DNA of 64,000 nucleotides from Blepharisma japonicum (Eukaryota; Ciliophora; Heterotrichea; Heterotrichida; Blepharismidae): the NCBI GenBank assembly GCA_949751835.1, contig CATKHK010000004.1, positions 744,001 through 808,000 of the forward strand, in the 5' to 3' direction. A model generated the notes under the pieces. The model saw only the letters and a program-made list of their open reading frames with translations, ran no database searches and was not told where the DNA came from. This document shows, one piece after another, positions 63,600 to 64,000 of this stretch; within the stretch, counting starts at the first letter, position 1, and each line of letters opens with the position of its first letter. A program made the translations under genes and the position numbers.

Positions 63600-64000
63600 G
63601 GCTTAATCAATTATAAAAATAAATGGATCATAAAAATTAATTTGGCCATTAAATTATTTTATAAATCCCGATATAAATTTTATATTTTTGCTTATGATTG
63701 TTCATTATTAGATTTATTTTTAATCAAATCTAGGTTCATAACACTCAATAAGAGTCCTATATACTAACTAACTCTAAGTTAGACAATATTATTATTCTGT
63801 TTTTGTCGATACCGATTGAAAATTTAAAAATATTAGCTGGCTCATATTTTCCTAACTACAAAAATTCTAAGATTAGCAAATCAAGCATTGAATACATTTT
63901 TATCAAAACAGATTATTATAGGCTATCTGATTGGTATGAGTATTTTATATTTTGAATAATTCTGGTTAAAAACTCGAATAAATTTGAATAATAGCCAGGA
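63600..64000. other. AT-rich region at the window edge
   Basis: No gene, RNA or repeat that I can support. Confidence 0.6.

Noticed and set aside
1-64000. CRISPR arrays, bacterial operons or riboswitches
   Set aside because: No spaced direct repeats of the right kind, and the genes, introns and code are eukaryotic.

Overview
The window looks like somatic (macronuclear) DNA of a heterotrich ciliate, most probably Blepharisma or a close relative. Three things seen directly support this. (1) TGA is read through in frame inside many conserved proteins at tryptophan positions (LETM1, copine, casein kinase 1, PP4R3, SF3B4, serine carboxypeptidase), while every accepted gene ends at TAA or TAG. (2) All eight introns I could place are exactly 15 nt, begin GTA, end TAG and carry A at position 10. 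(3) The DNA is AT-rich and gene-dense, with some same-strand neighbours only 2 to 22 nt apart.

Layout. 0-14 kb holds core and ciliary genes: an unknown gene, an STPGR protein, a thioredoxin reductase, copine, LETM1, an Fe/Mn-SOD with a large insert, RSPH9, PIG-X and two tandem ARM-repeat paralogues. 14.2-16.7 kb is a gene graveyard: broken pieces of the ARM family, a piece of an SF1 helicase, a hairpin-rich patch and a block resembling the 5' domain of mitochondrial LSU rRNA. 16.7-29.3 kb holds a small unknown gene, two tandem O-methyltransferases, SEM1/DSS1, PP4R3, VPS35, mitochondrial ribosome recycling factor, an RWD-eRF3-like GTPase fusion, an exosome RNase PH subunit and a dual-specificity phosphatase. 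29.6-34.5 kb is a second unstable patch with a Rab-like fragment, a partly duplicated unknown gene, a gene with an internal TAG, a SET-domain gene with a frame break and an orphan 3' piece of a cysteine-rich gene. 34.7-41.2 kb holds casein kinase 1, two DOMON proteins, an unknown basic protein and a secreted alpha-amylase. A tRNA-like gene with an abnormal anticodon arm lies at 41.5 kb. 41.7-49.0 kb is a repeated cassette in which a secreted pepsin-like protease converges on a secreted cysteine-rich protein. 49.6-59 kb holds coiled-coil, CFAP418, SF3B4, TTC12-like, STPGR and COX5B-like genes. 59.7-63.6 kb holds an intact and a decayed serine carboxypeptidase and a zinc-finger/kelch protein.

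The strongest discoveries concern decoding and translation. The thioredoxin reductase ends Gly-Cys-TGA-Gly-TAG and is followed at once by a hairpin with the layout of a type II SECIS element. All its tryptophans are TGG, so the same codon appears to mean Sec here and Trp elsewhere. An eRF3-like GTPase carries an N-terminal RWD domain in one uninterrupted frame, an architecture I do not recognise from any described release factor. The tRNA-like gene has only a 4-bp anticodon stem and could read either UCC or CCA.
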